34,087 nt of DNA from positions 1-34,087 of the IMG/VR virus record IMGVR_UViG_3300033153_011469. One strand, given 5' to 3'. The stretch is from a virus. Below, in pieces: positions 24,907 to 31,336 of this stretch; within the stretch, counting starts at the first letter, position 1; each line of letters begins with the position of its first letter. A program made the position numbers and the translations under genes. The notes below the pieces were generated by a model. It ran no database searches and was not told where the DNA came from. It worked only from the letters and a program-made list of their open reading frames with translations.

Positions 24907-25546
24907 GATATTTCTCTGTTATTTTGCGAAAAGTTTTATTATTTCCTCTTAACATTTCCTGATATAGTGGTTGGTACATATATAAACTATATAAATTAAT
25001 ACCTCTATCCATGGCAAAACCAATACTTTTACTAGACATTGCCTGATATTTATACATAATATCTAGGACGTTTCCTTTTACTATCTCTTCTATAACATAT
25101 TTATCTGGTATTTTGTTATATTTAAACAAACTCAACAAACATAATCTTTTTTTTAATGCTTTGCAAATTAAATAATCAGGCAATTCTTGATTCTCATACA
25201 AATAGTCTAAAGACTCTTCCTTATCAATTGCTATTTCAATCTGTTGATCTGACAAACTGACTTGCATATAAAAAGTATCTAACTCTAATCCCTTAGCAAA
25301 TCCTAATGCAATATTATCAGTAGATAACTTTTGACGACAATATATCACGTCAAGACAAATATTGTTTTCTATAAAATATTTAACTACATCATTAGATAAA
25401 TATTGATACACTGATATTTCTGAAGAGATCAAACAATAATCCTCTTGAATTAGAGCTATAATCTCTTTACTAGACAATTTTGAAAAATCAAAACCTTTAA
25501 CATCATAAATATTATTAAAATATTTTTGCCATTCTTTACAAATCAT
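24893..25546 (-). CDS. YQ-LS repeat protein (large copy)
   Basis: A 217-residue protein built of about eight units of 23-24 residues. Consensus: L-S-x-x-x-I-x-x-A-I-x-x, then L-D-x-L-Y-x-YQ. Examples: ISVYQYLSNDVVKYFIENN, LDYLYENQELPDYLICKAL, LYSLYMYQPL. It is a paralogue of 18221-18610. Helical solenoid; no catalytic motif. It sits in the packaging block, overlapping the start of terL, with ribosome site TAGGAGA. The function is unknown, but its place between terminase genes is unusual for a repeat protein. Confidence 0.75.
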   Translation of the reverse strand: MICKEWQKYFNNIYDVKGFDFSKLSSKEIIALIQEDYCLISSEISVYQYLSNDVVKYFIENNICLDVIYCRQKLSTDNIALGFAKGLELDTFYMQVSLSDQQIEIAIDKEESLDYLYENQELPDYLICKALKKRLCLLSLFKYNKIPDKYVIEEIVKGNVLDIMYKYQAMSSKSIGFAMDRGINLYSLYMYQPLYQEMLRGNNKTFRKITEKYLDTY

Positions 25547-25565
25547 TATTTTTAAATTCTCCTAA

Positions 25566-25820
25566 TTATCTAGAAATTCTACTATTAAGCTCTAATATTA
25601 ACTCACTCTCATGAATATTCATATACGATTGAAGATATTTAAAAGTTATCAAACAATCAACTAAACTTTCTAATATTTCTTCTTTAGAATCTATTTCAGG
25701 CTCTCCAATTCTTGTCAGATCTACTTGTAAATTAGCAAGCGACCTAATAACTTCTTTTATCTGATCCTCAAACACCTTTTCTTTGCATTTAACATCAAAA
25801 AAATCTATCATTCTATTCAT
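25566..25820 (-). CDS. Small acidic helical protein, weak MazG-like pattern
   Basis: An 84-residue protein, all helical, with an acidic middle. The pattern EEILESLVDCLITFKYLQSY followed by ESELILELNSRISR recalls the E-E-x-x-E-x-x-D and C-terminal K/R end of MazG-type nucleotide pyrophosphohydrolases, but it is shorter than the family and lacks most acidic ligands. A MazG relative that has lost activity, or an unrelated helical protein, are both possible. Ribosome site AGGAGAGG. Low certainty about function; the gene itself is well supported. Confidence 0.5.
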   Translation of the reverse strand: MNRMIDFFDVKCKEKVFEDQIKEVIRSLANLQVDLTRIGEPEIDSKEEILESLVDCLITFKYLQSYMNIHESELILELNSRISR

Positions 25821-25839
25821 ATAGAACCTCTCCTAGTTA

Positions 25840-26295
25840 TTATTCTTTTATTTTAGAAAAATCTACAACAACAGGATTCTGAGATTGTCCCCCTATATTT
25901 ATATTATGATTATCTTTGTACCCATAATGTGTTTTCAAAATAAACATAGAAAAACTTTCTTTCCACCTGCCCATCATAGCCCCTTCAAGTGTATTTTTCT
26001 CTATTTTTTGCCTAGCCTTTTTTAAAATGTCGGTATATCCATATGTTTTATCGTGTCTTATCCATTCATTAAAGGTATCCCTATGAATCTCTAAAAAATC
26101 ACACATCCCAATTATAGTATATGGAATCGGTCTAGAAACTTTCTTAAAAACACCTTCTTTGTCAATCTTATTTTCAGTATTTCTATCACAATATGCAAAA
26201 TATTTATTTATTTTATCTAATAACAGATCTTTAGTCTTAAATTTTCTTGGCTTTCCTACTTTATTCTTTTGAGTTTTTTTACTACCTAATGGCAT
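25840..26295 (-). CDS. terS: Terminase small subunit
   Basis: A 151-residue protein. The N-terminus is basic (KKTQKNKVGKPRKFKTKDLL). The centre is a HTH: PIPYTIIGMCDFLEIHRDTF, then NEWIRHDKTYGYTDILKKAR. This matches the small-terminase pattern of an HTH followed by a helix with K-x-A-R. The C-terminus GYKDNHNINIGG is strand-like. It recognises the packaging site and hands DNA to TerL, 1 kb downstream; two genes separate them. Ribosome site TTAGGAG, inside the end of the upstream gene. Confidence 0.8.
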   Translation of the reverse strand: MPLGSKKTQKNKVGKPRKFKTKDLLLDKINKYFAYCDRNTENKIDKEGVFKKVSRPIPYTIIGMCDFLEIHRDTFNEWIRHDKTYGYTDILKKARQKIEKNTLEGAMMGRWKESFSMFILKTHYGYKDNHNINIGGQSQNPVVVDFSKIKE

Positions 26296-26515
26296 ATAAG
26301 CTCCTAATATATGTTTTATCTCTATTATTAATCAAATCTTTTGTCTGTAACAAATCTATAATACAGTCTAAAGTATTTTTTAGAGACAATGAAGTCTTAG
26401 AACAAATATCTATAGCATTTACTAAATTGGCATGTCTTTCCATCATATTTTCATATAATAATTTCAAATCTTTTACTTTAACAAGCTCTTCTTCTAATTC
26501 TTTTTTAGAACTCAT
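26282..26515 (-). CDS. Short coiled-coil protein
   Basis: A 77-residue protein. The first 30 residues are a charged coil (SSKKELEEELVKVKDLKLLY, then ENMMERHANLV), followed by a helix with two Cys (AIDICSKTSLSLKNTLDC). Its stop lies inside terS. No motif is known; it may help packaging or be a regulator. It is kept because of the overlaps on both sides and its position in a tight row of genes. Confidence 0.55.
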   Translation of the reverse strand: MSSKKELEEELVKVKDLKLLYENMMERHANLVNAIDICSKTSLSLKNTLDCIIDLLQTKDLINNRDKTYIRSLYAIR

Positions 26516-26518
26516 AGT

Positions 26519-26674
26519 TTATCCCAAAGAAATATTATAACTTTCTCTCCATTTTCCATCAGATATCTTTTTTTTTAAAGTATCTTTACTTTTTATATCT
26601 TTTTTTGACCTAACAACATTAACATTATTATCATATTCAAACTTCATAAAGCCTATTTTAGTTCTATGTACCAT
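26519..26674 (-). CDS. Very small basic protein upstream of the coiled-coil gene
   Basis: 51 residues from the ATG at 26674 (MVHRTKIGFMKFEYDNNVNV) to DGKWRESYNISLG. It is basic and Lys-rich in the middle (SKKDIKSKDTLKKKI). It fills the gap between 26515 and 26687, with a near-contiguous spacing of 3 and 12 bases. No good ribosome site was seen. It may be translated by coupling with the upstream gene. No known family. Confidence 0.5.
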   Translation of the reverse strand: MVHRTKIGFMKFEYDNNVNVVRSKKDIKSKDTLKKKISDGKWRESYNISLG

Positions 26675-26686
26675 GTAGTTTTCACT

Positions 26687-26983
26687 TTAACCCCCCATAC
26701 TTTCTATAGTTGTTTCTTTTATATCCATATTCAAAAAATCAGGAGAAAAAGCATGCTTCTCTTTACTATAATTAACATATGGAATGCAAGCAGTTCTCTT
26801 TGCATATCTTATATTGTTTTTTCTCCCAATATAATATATATACCCATCACCCCAAATTAGAAAGTTTTTTATATATAAATTAGAATCTAATTGAGATTCG
26901 GAAATATCTGTTGCTATATTAGAAAAACTATCTCCAGTTACGGCAAATACATTTTCTAGTTTTTCTCTCCATGTTTTACTCAT
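26687..26983 (-). CDS. Small phage protein, GDSFSNI type, leaderless
   Basis: 98 residues from the ATG at 26983, just 6 bases downstream of a TATAAT box; a longer frame to 27079 reads through the promoter and is not used. The sequence begins SKTWREKLENVFAVTGDSFS, then NFLIWGDGYIYYIGRKNNIR and RTACIPYVNYSKEKHAF. The W-x-x-K/F, V-x-x-TGD-x-F-x-N-I start and W-G-x-x-Y-x-Y pattern recall a common phage hypothetical family whose role is unknown. Its messenger probably starts at or near the AUG. Confidence 0.6.
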   Translation of the reverse strand: MSKTWREKLENVFAVTGDSFSNIATDISESQLDSNLYIKNFLIWGDGYIYYIGRKNNIRYAKRTACIPYVNYSKEKHAFSPDFLNMDIKETTIESMGG

Positions 26984-26989
26984 ATATAT

Positions 26990-27018
26990 ATTATACAAAT
27001 AAACATATATATTGTCAA
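26990..27018 (-). promoter_or_regulatory. Strong sigma70-type promoter of the late-strand start block
   Basis: On the minus strand the -35 box is TTGACA (27013-27018), the spacer is 17 bases and the -10 box is TATAAT (26990-26995): a perfect consensus. The start codon ATG (26981-26983) is only 6 bases after the -10 box, so RNA would start at or next to it. The -35 zone AATTATTGACAA (27012-27023) is identical to that of the regulator promoter at 27297-27308, so the same regulator may act on both. Confidence 0.8.
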
Positions 27019-27038
27019 TAATTTTATTAAAATAACAT

Positions 27039-27245
27039 CTAATAAAACTTTTTTGTCTTTTGGATATTTCTAAATTCATTGGAGATTGTTCGATCTATTT
27101 TCTTTAAAGAATCAACACAATTTATTCTATCATCCCACTGGTAACCATTCATGTTCTTTTTTCTGGAGGCATATATTCTTTTTGAGGTTTCATCAAGCTG
27201 TTTTTGTATCTCTTTTTTTTCTTTAAAAAGCTTCTCTATACTCAT
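27039..27245 (-). CDS. Small coiled-coil protein, first gene of the minus strand
   Basis: A 68-residue, charged, helical protein (LFKEKKEIQKQLDETSKRIY, then DSLKKIDRTISNEFRNIQKT). It forms a likely coiled-coil hairpin around NMNGYQWDDR. It is the first gene leftward from the control region, with an extended -10 box 6 bases before the ATG. Early, promoter-proximal, small and charged fits a regulator or host-takeover protein. The family is not recognised. Confidence 0.6.
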   Translation of the reverse strand: MSIEKLFKEKKEIQKQLDETSKRIYASRKKNMNGYQWDDRINCVDSLKKIDRTISNEFRNIQKTKKFY

Positions 27246-27251
27246 AGATAC

Positions 27252-27260
27252 ATTATACCA
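27252..27260 (-). promoter_or_regulatory. Extended -10 promoter of the first minus-strand gene
   Basis: TGGTATAAT on the minus strand (TATAAT at 27252-27257) ends 6 bases before the ATG at 27245. No strong -35 box is seen 17 bases upstream. The distance would make a leaderless messenger, as at 26983. It faces the early promoter about 55 bases away, which points right. Confidence 0.6.
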
Positions 27261-27301
27261 TGGTTATGTTAAATAAAAAAGAAAATAATTCAAAATAATT
27301 A

Positions 27302-27330
27302 TTGACAACAATCTTATATTAAGATAATAT
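27302..27330 (+). promoter_or_regulatory. Promoter of the ribbon-helix-helix regulator
   Basis: -35 TTGACA (27302-27307), 17 bases, then TAATAT (27325-27330), or GATAAT at 27323-27328. The TTGACAACAAT sequence at 27302-27312 is repeated exactly at the early promoter (27566-27576), so the regulator may bind both. The RHH start codon is at 27382, with the ribosome site AAGGAGAT just before. Confidence 0.7.
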
Positions 27331-27381
27331 ATATTTAAATATTAAATGTGATTTAAACTAACAAATAACCAAGGAGATAAA

Positions 27382-27522
27382 ATGGTAAAAGTAACAAAAA
27401 GCATATCATTAAAAACTGACGATATTATACAAATAGAGAATCGTGCAAACAAACATGGTTTATCTTTTTCAAAAATGATAAATGAGATAATAAGGGAGTA
27501 TTTTGAAGAACATAAAATATAA
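27382..27522 (+). CDS. Ribbon-helix-helix (Arc/CopG-type) regulator
   Basis: 46 residues, too short for most gene finders. The pattern is classic RHH: a strand MVKVTKSISLKTDD, helix 1 IIQIENRANKHGLS, helix 2 FSKMINEIIREYFEEH. Phage P22 Arc and Mnt have this fold and bind operator repeats as dimers. Ribosome site AAGGAGAT, 4 bases before the ATG. Its gene lies between two promoters that share TTGACAACAAT over the -35 box, so it likely represses itself and the early operon. DNA binding is inferred from the fold. Confidence 0.8.
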   Translation: MVKVTKSISLKTDDIIQIENRANKHGLSFSKMINEIIREYFEEHKI

Positions 27523-27532
27523 AACTTAATAT

Positions 27533-27564
27533 AATAATTATTATATTTTTTTATAATAATTATT
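27533..27564. repeat. 13-bp all-A/T inverted repeat upstream of early promoter
   Basis: AATAATTATTATA (27533-27545) and its exact reverse complement (27552-27564) are split by six T. It lies 10 bases after the regulator stop and directly against the early -35 box. It could be a weak terminator for the regulator, or a melting or binding site for the early promoter. Not followed by a T-run. Confidence 0.6.
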
Positions 27565-27565
27565 G

Positions 27566-27594
27566 TTGACAACAATTATATATAGTGTTATATT
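27566..27594 (+). promoter_or_regulatory. Early promoter of the replication block
   Basis: -35 TTGACA (27566-27571), 17 bases, -10 TATATT (27589-27594) preceded by TGT, so an extended -10 as well. The -35 box lies in the 15-bp palindrome ATTGTTGACAACAAT (27562-27576), a good repressor site. It drives the rightward early genes from 27640, which has the ribosome site AAAGGAGA. Confidence 0.8.
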
Positions 27595-27639
27595 TTTAAT
27601 AGAGAAAAACATTTTAATAAAAAAAAGGAGAAAATAAAA

Positions 27640-27984
27640 ATGGAATCAAAAATTAACTTCGAAAATTATTTAGACGATAGACTAGAACCTAATGAACTAG
27701 ATCCATATTTCTATGATTCAAACACAGACCCTTTGTCTTTTATTGAAGAACTTGAGTATTCTTTTAAAGACAAATCTAAGGATGGATTATCTACTTTTCA
27801 TATCTACCTTGAAAAACTTGGAGATTATATTTTAGAAACAGAAGCATATTCAAAAGAACCTAAAAAAACCGATAGAGATCCTTTCTCTTATCTTTCTATG
27901 TTAGAGAGTGCTTTTCTAGAAAGAAATGATTCATGTTTTTATTTTTATATTGGTGCATTAGAAAGTTATATTGACTCTATTTAA
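27640..27984 (+). CDS. Acidic protein with an internal duplication, first early gene
   Basis: A 114-residue protein. Two copies of a 36-residue unit are visible: NTDPLSFIEELEYSF and later IYLEKLGDYI; then DRDPFSYLSMLESAF and later YIGALESYIDSI. Both share DP-x-S-F/Y, LE, F, and a Y-I end. It is strongly acidic (Asp and Glu exceed Lys and Arg by far). The first gene after the strongest early promoter, with an excellent ribosome site, often encodes an anti-host or anti-restriction factor; acidity would fit a DNA mimic. That is inference; no family is recognised. Confidence 0.65.
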   Translation: MESKINFENYLDDRLEPNELDPYFYDSNTDPLSFIEELEYSFKDKSKDGLSTFHIYLEKLGDYILETEAYSKEPKKTDRDPFSYLSMLESAFLERNDSCFYFYIGALESYIDSI

Positions 27985-28003
27985 TAAAAAAAGGAGATTT
28001 AAA

Positions 28004-28600
28004 ATGGAAAATAAAAAAATATACGAAAAAATGAGAAACATACAAATAAGTTTGAAAGCTCCAAAAAAACAAACTAATACTTTTGGAAAATACAAATATA
28101 GAAATCTAGAGGATATATTATCTTCTCTAAAGCCTATATTAAAAAAACATAGTTGTATTATTAATCTATCTGATGAAATAATAAATATATCAGAAAGATT
28201 CTATGTAAAAGCAACGGCAACATTAATTTGCATAGAAACAGAAGGCAAAATATCTTCATCCTCATTTGCAAGAGAATCAGAAATTAAAAAAGGAATGGAC
28301 TCAAGCCAAATAACAGGCTCTTCAAGTAGCTATGCTAGAAAATATGCTTTAAACGGACTGCTTGCTATAGACGATACAAAAGACAGCGATTTCCATGACA
28401 ATAGTATTACAAAACAATATACCCCTTCTCATGTTAATCCTAAAAAAGATCCTTCTATGCTTTTTATAGAACTAGTAGAAAACCAACCTGATAGCCTTGA
28501 ATTAATTGATAATTTTAAAAACATGAATATTGATGAAAAAAGAAAATATTTTACACAAATAAAAAATAGAATATATGAACAAAAGGATAAAAAACAATGA
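28004..28600 (+). CDS. erf: ERF-family single-strand annealing recombinase
   Basis: 198 residues from the ATG at 28004, behind AAAAAAAGGAGATTT. A longer frame to 27971 is out of reach of this ribosome site. The ERF core is present: KYKYRNLEDILSSLKPILKK, VKATATLICIETEGKI, then MDSSQITGSSSSYARKYALN and GLLAIDDTKDSD. P22 Erf anneals single strands and circularises phage DNA by recombination at its terminal repeats. The role fits the circularly permuted window ends. The C-terminal 60 residues are less conserved. Confidence 0.85.
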   Translation: MENKKIYEKMRNIQISLKAPKKQTNTFGKYKYRNLEDILSSLKPILKKHSCIINLSDEIINISERFYVKATATLICIETEGKISSSSFARESEIKKGMDSSQITGSSSSYARKYALNGLLAIDDTKDSDFHDNSITKQYTPSHVNPKKDPSMLFIELVENQPDSLELIDNFKNMNIDEKRKYFTQIKNRIYEQKDKKQ

Positions 28601-28965
28601 AAATATTTATATCAATAATATCACCCATAATAATAATTTTATCTATAGAAATTATATATAATATTTATTTAAAATTGACAGAAAAAAGAAGAAAATCAAA
28701 CATTGAACTTTTACAATATAATAATATTAACAATATCCCAAATTTAAATTCAAGTACAAAAAAAGAAATTTTCAGAATTATTAAAATATTAAATACTGAA
28801 AAAGATATAACTAAAAAACTAGACAAAAGTTCTTTATCTATAATATACGGAAAGAAAAGTTATGATTATTTTGGACAATCAAAAGTATATTATAAAGACA
28901 AAGAAGAAAAAATAGCCTGTATTCATGATGGATTTTTAATAGATGATCAATTAGGAGATGAATAA
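28597..28965 (+). CDS. Membrane-anchored small protein between recombinase and replication genes
   Basis: A 122-residue protein with one N-terminal membrane segment (IFISIISPIIIILSIEIIYN) and a Lys-rich soluble part (KLTEKRRKSNIELLQYN). It ends acidic (HDGFLIDDQLGDE). It overlaps the erf stop (ATGA), and its own stop overlaps the replication protein ATG. A membrane anchor inside a replication operon may tether DNA or a replisome, or act on the host. No family is recognised. Confidence 0.55.
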   Translation: MKIFISIISPIIIILSIEIIYNIYLKLTEKRRKSNIELLQYNNINNIPNLNSSTKKEIFRIIKILNTEKDITKKLDKSSLSIIYGKKSYDYFGQSKVYYKDKEEKIACIHDGFLIDDQLGDE

Positions 28966-29738
28966 TGTCTAAAGACCCAGCTATATTATTTTATACTGCT
29001 GATTTTCTAACTGGCACAATGACAATGTCAGATGACGAAATAGGGAAGTATATTAAACTATTATGTCTACAGCACCAGAAAGGCAAATTAAGTCAAGAAG
29101 ATATAAATTCTGTATGCAAAATTGATATACAAAACATCCTTGATAAATTTGATAAAGATTCTGATGGTTTTTTTTATAACAAAAGACTTAATGAAGAAAT
29201 TAATAAAAGAAAGAAATATTGTAATAGTAGGCGTAAAAATGTATTAAAAAGATATATTAATAATAATAAAACGATACTTAATAAGAGTCTTAAAAAAGAG
29301 GCTACATATGTAGAACATATGAAGAACATATGTAGTACTAGTGTTCTACATATGGAAGATGAAGATAGTATTAGTAATATTAATATTAATACTAATCTTA
29401 ATAAGAATAATCTTAATACAATAAAGCAGTTAAATACTTGTATACTTAGCACTATAGACACTCAAGATAATTTTGAATCTATATGGAATTTATATCCTAG
29501 AAAGATTGGTAAGAAAAAAGCAGAAATACACTTCAAAAAATCTGTAAAAACTAATGATCATGTTAAGAAAATAAAAATTGCACTAGAAAATTATACTAAA
29601 TCTAAATCTTTTAAAGATGGATATATTCAAAATGGTTCTACATGGTTTAATAATTGGGAAGATTGGATTGACTATCAAGAAAAAAATTATAATACAAATA
29701 AAATTGCAAACCAAAAGGGGGTTAATTTAGGATGGTAA
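28965..29738 (+). CDS. Phage replication protein (lambda O / DUF1376-like type)
   Basis: 257 residues. The N-terminus AILFYTADFLTGTMTMSDDE followed by IGKYIKLLCLQHQKGKLSQE matches the DUF1376/YdaU-type replication-initiation winged-helix start. The middle (about 100-160) is low-complexity, rich in Asn, and holds the iterons. The C-terminus FESIWNLYPRKIGKKKAEIH, with IQNGSTWFNNWEDWIDY, is typical of initiators that load helicase. It lies before a DnaC-like gene, as lambda O lies before P. It is likely to bind its own origin within the gene and recruit the loader. Confidence 0.75.
   Translation: MSKDPAILFYTADFLTGTMTMSDDEIGKYIKLLCLQHQKGKLSQEDINSVCKIDIQNILDKFDKDSDGFFYNKRLNEEINKRKKYCNSRRKNVLKRYINNNKTILNKSLKKEATYVEHMKNICSTSVLHMEDEDSISNININTNLNKNNLNTIKQLNTCILSTIDTQDNFESIWNLYPRKIGKKKAEIHFKKSVKTNDHVKKIKIALENYTKSKSFKDGYIQNGSTWFNNWEDWIDYQEKNYNTNKIANQKGVNLGW
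29304..29427 (+). other. Candidate replication origin: four 11-bp-phased iterons plus AT-rich stretch
   Basis: ACATATG begins copies at 29304, 29315, 29326 and 29348: ACATATGTAGA, ACATATGAAGA, ACATATGTAGT and ACATATGGAAG. The spacing is 11, 11 and 22, one and two helical turns. The first is part of a 12-bp palindrome CTACATATGTAG (29302-29313). An A/T-only or almost A/T stretch follows (29366-29427), with an inverted repeat ATTAGTA / TACTAAT at 29370-29396. Lambda ori has the same plan: iterons plus an unwinding region inside gene O. Confidence 0.7.
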
Positions 29739-30499
29739 AAAACATAAATGATTTATTAAAAAATTATAGAAACAAAACTATGACAATAAGAAATACAAAA
29801 TGTATTTGCTGTAAAAAAATAATGCAAAACAAATTTACAGATGAAATATTTTTTGATCATAAACATAAACAAATCAGCGATATAATTTTTCCACAAACAG
29901 CAAATTTATGTTCTAGTCATTGTAAAAACAGATTTTATAAAATTTTAATTGATAATATTACTATAAAAAACTTAGATAAAAAAACAAAAGAATTACCTCT
30001 AAGATTTAGAGATAAAACTCTAGAAAATTATAAAAACATCAACCCAAAAATACTAGAATATATCTCTAGAGAGAATCCTAATAGTTTATTATTAACTGGA
30101 AAATCAGGAACAGGAAAAACACATTTGGCAATAGGGCTATATAAAAAAATTATTTTAAAAAATAAAACAGTTAAATTTATTCCTTTCATAGAAATGATTC
30201 ATGAGATAAAAAACAGTATAAACACAGATATAAACAGCAAAATTGATAGTTTTACTAAATATGATTATTTAATCATAGATGACCTAGGATCTGAGAAAAC
30301 AACAGATTGGATTAAAGAAATTCTTTATTTAATTTTCGATAGAATTTATAGAGAAATGAGAAACGTTATAATTACAACGAATATGACTTCTAGCGAAATG
30401 TCTGAAAGATACGATTATAAAATAGTTTCTAGATTTAGTGAAATGGGATATGCGATTACTTTTAATGGAAAAGACTACAGAATAAACACAATGCATTAA
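29732..30499 (+). CDS. DnaC-like helicase loader (AAA+ ATPase)
   Basis: 255 residues. Walker A is GKSGTGKT at 123-130, Walker B YLIIDDLG at 179-186, sensor-like VIITTNM at 212-218, and Arg-finger-like IVSRFSEM near 231-238. The N-terminal 90 residues carry a Cys motif (CICCKK at 24-29; NLCSSHC at 58-64) that may bind zinc, as in DnaC/IstB relatives. The start overlaps the replication-protein stop (GGATGGTAA). Loads the host DnaB helicase at the phage origin. Together with the upstream gene this replaces a phage polymerase: none is encoded. Confidence 0.85.
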   Translation: MVKNINDLLKNYRNKTMTIRNTKCICCKKIMQNKFTDEIFFDHKHKQISDIIFPQTANLCSSHCKNRFYKILIDNITIKNLDKKTKELPLRFRDKTLENYKNINPKILEYISRENPNSLLLTGKSGTGKTHLAIGLYKKIILKNKTVKFIPFIEMIHEIKNSINTDINSKIDSFTKYDYLIIDDLGSEKTTDWIKEILYLIFDRIYREMRNVIITTNMTSSEMSERYDYKIVSRFSEMGYAITFNGKDYRINTMH

Positions 30500-30693
30500 T
30501 TGTTTATTGATAATTAGACACAAGAGCATAAAACATGCTTAACAGGCTCAAGAATCTAATTTCATGACTTGTTAATGGTTTTCTATTAATTGAATATGTT
30601 TTTTCTTAATACAGGGATATATGGACGTATAAACACTATGTTTAAGTATTAAGTATATTATATTTTTATTATTTAAAAAAGGAGATCAAAATT
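30500..30693 (+). other. Structured intergenic stretch, no gene seen
   Basis: 194 bases after the helicase-loader stop without an ORF. Pairings seen on the plus strand: AATTAGA (30512-30518) with TCTAATT (30555-30561); AGCAT (30525-30529) with ATGCT (30535-30539) inside it; ACAAG (30520-30524) with CTTGT (30568-30572), which would cross the first stem as a pseudoknot; TTAATGG (30572-30578) with CTATTAA (30583-30589). A small RNA, an attenuator or a regulatory leader is possible. No tRNA-like fold was found. Confidence 0.45.
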
Positions 30694-30819
30694 ATGCTTT
30701 TAGAAGATTTATTTAAATTATTGTTGACAAAAATAATTACTAGTGTTGTAATAGTTGTAGAATCTTTGGTTAAAACAAAGCTTAGTAAAGAAAAAAAAGA
30801 GAAAACAGAAGTAAAATAA
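30694..30819 (+). CDS. Very small amphipathic or membrane peptide
   Basis: 41 residues, with a strong ribosome site (AAAAAAGGAGATC, 8 bases before the ATG). The N-terminus is hydrophobic (LLEDLFKLLLTKIITSVVIV), the end is Lys-rich (SKEKKEKTEVK). It resembles a single-helix membrane peptide. It is the first gene after the structured intergenic stretch, which may control it. Function unknown. Confidence 0.6.
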   Translation: MLLEDLFKLLLTKIITSVVIVVESLVKTKLSKEKKEKTEVK

Positions 30820-30880
30820 TATAATATATATAAATATCAATTTAAAATTGTATGTAAATCCAATATCAGAGGTATTTTAA

Positions 30881-31138
30881 ATGTATCAAGAAGAATTCTT
30901 AGTTGTAAAAAATATTTTAATAAAAATCTTTAGTGGAAGTTTGCAAGATTCATTTCATTATTTTTTTATAATAGGAATTTCTATAATATTTTTAAATTGT
31001 TTTCTTACTCTACTTTATTCTTCTTTGAAAATAAATAATAAATATATGAATTATATAAATATCGCTTTTTCTATAATAAGTAATTTTTTATTATTAGAAG
31101 GATTTGTATTTCTTAAACAAATGTCTTTATTGAAATGA
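30881..31138 (+). CDS. Small membrane protein, two segments
   Basis: An 85-residue protein with hydrophobic segments at residues about 22-48 (FHYFFIIGISIIFLNCFLTL) and 58-83 (INIAFSIISNFLLLEGFVFL). The next gene starts within its TGA stop (ATGAAT). The pair of membrane genes next to each other could act as a membrane complex, for example in superinfection exclusion. No family is recognised. Confidence 0.5.
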   Translation: MYQEEFLVVKNILIKIFSGSLQDSFHYFFIIGISIIFLNCFLTLLYSSLKINNKYMNYINIAFSIISNFLLLEGFVFLKQMSLLK

Positions 31139-31323
31139 ATAATAAAGGTTATATAGGAGTTCTTATCTTAATATTATTTTTATTTATAACTCTTTATATA
31201 GGTGGTTATAGATTTGATAATTTTTCATTTAGTATAAATATGTTAAAGATGTTAATTATTTATATTTGTAATGGATGTATTAAAATATTTGTTTTTATTA
31301 TAAATTCATTATCAAGCAAATAA
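31135..31323 (+). CDS. Small membrane protein coupled to the previous gene
   Basis: A 62-residue protein. One N-terminal segment (GYIGVLILILFLFITLYIGG) and a second (KMLIIYICNGCIKIFVFIIN) are hydrophobic. It overlaps the previous stop by 4 bases. It has no signal of cleavage. Probably works with the 30881 product. Family unknown. Confidence 0.5.
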   Translation: MNNKGYIGVLILILFLFITLYIGGYRFDNFSFSINMLKMLIIYICNGCIKIFVFIINSLSSK

Positions 31324-31336
31324 AACAGGGCTAAAT

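Noticed and set aside
27003-27079. N-terminal extension of the 26687-26983 gene
   Set aside because: It would read through a perfect TTGACA-N17-TATAAT promoter and overlap the upstream gene; the ATG at 26983 fits better.
27342-27575. Minus-strand ORF of 77 codons in the control region
   Set aside because: It lies opposite the ribbon-helix-helix gene and both promoters. The plus-strand features explain this DNA better.
29174-29461. Minus-strand ORF of 95 codons across the origin
   Set aside because: Leu/Ile/Ser low-complexity antisense of an A/T-rich coding region, without a ribosome site.
30500-30693. tRNA gene in the intergenic gap
   Set aside because: No cloverleaf with acceptor, anticodon and T-arm could be built from the pairings seen.
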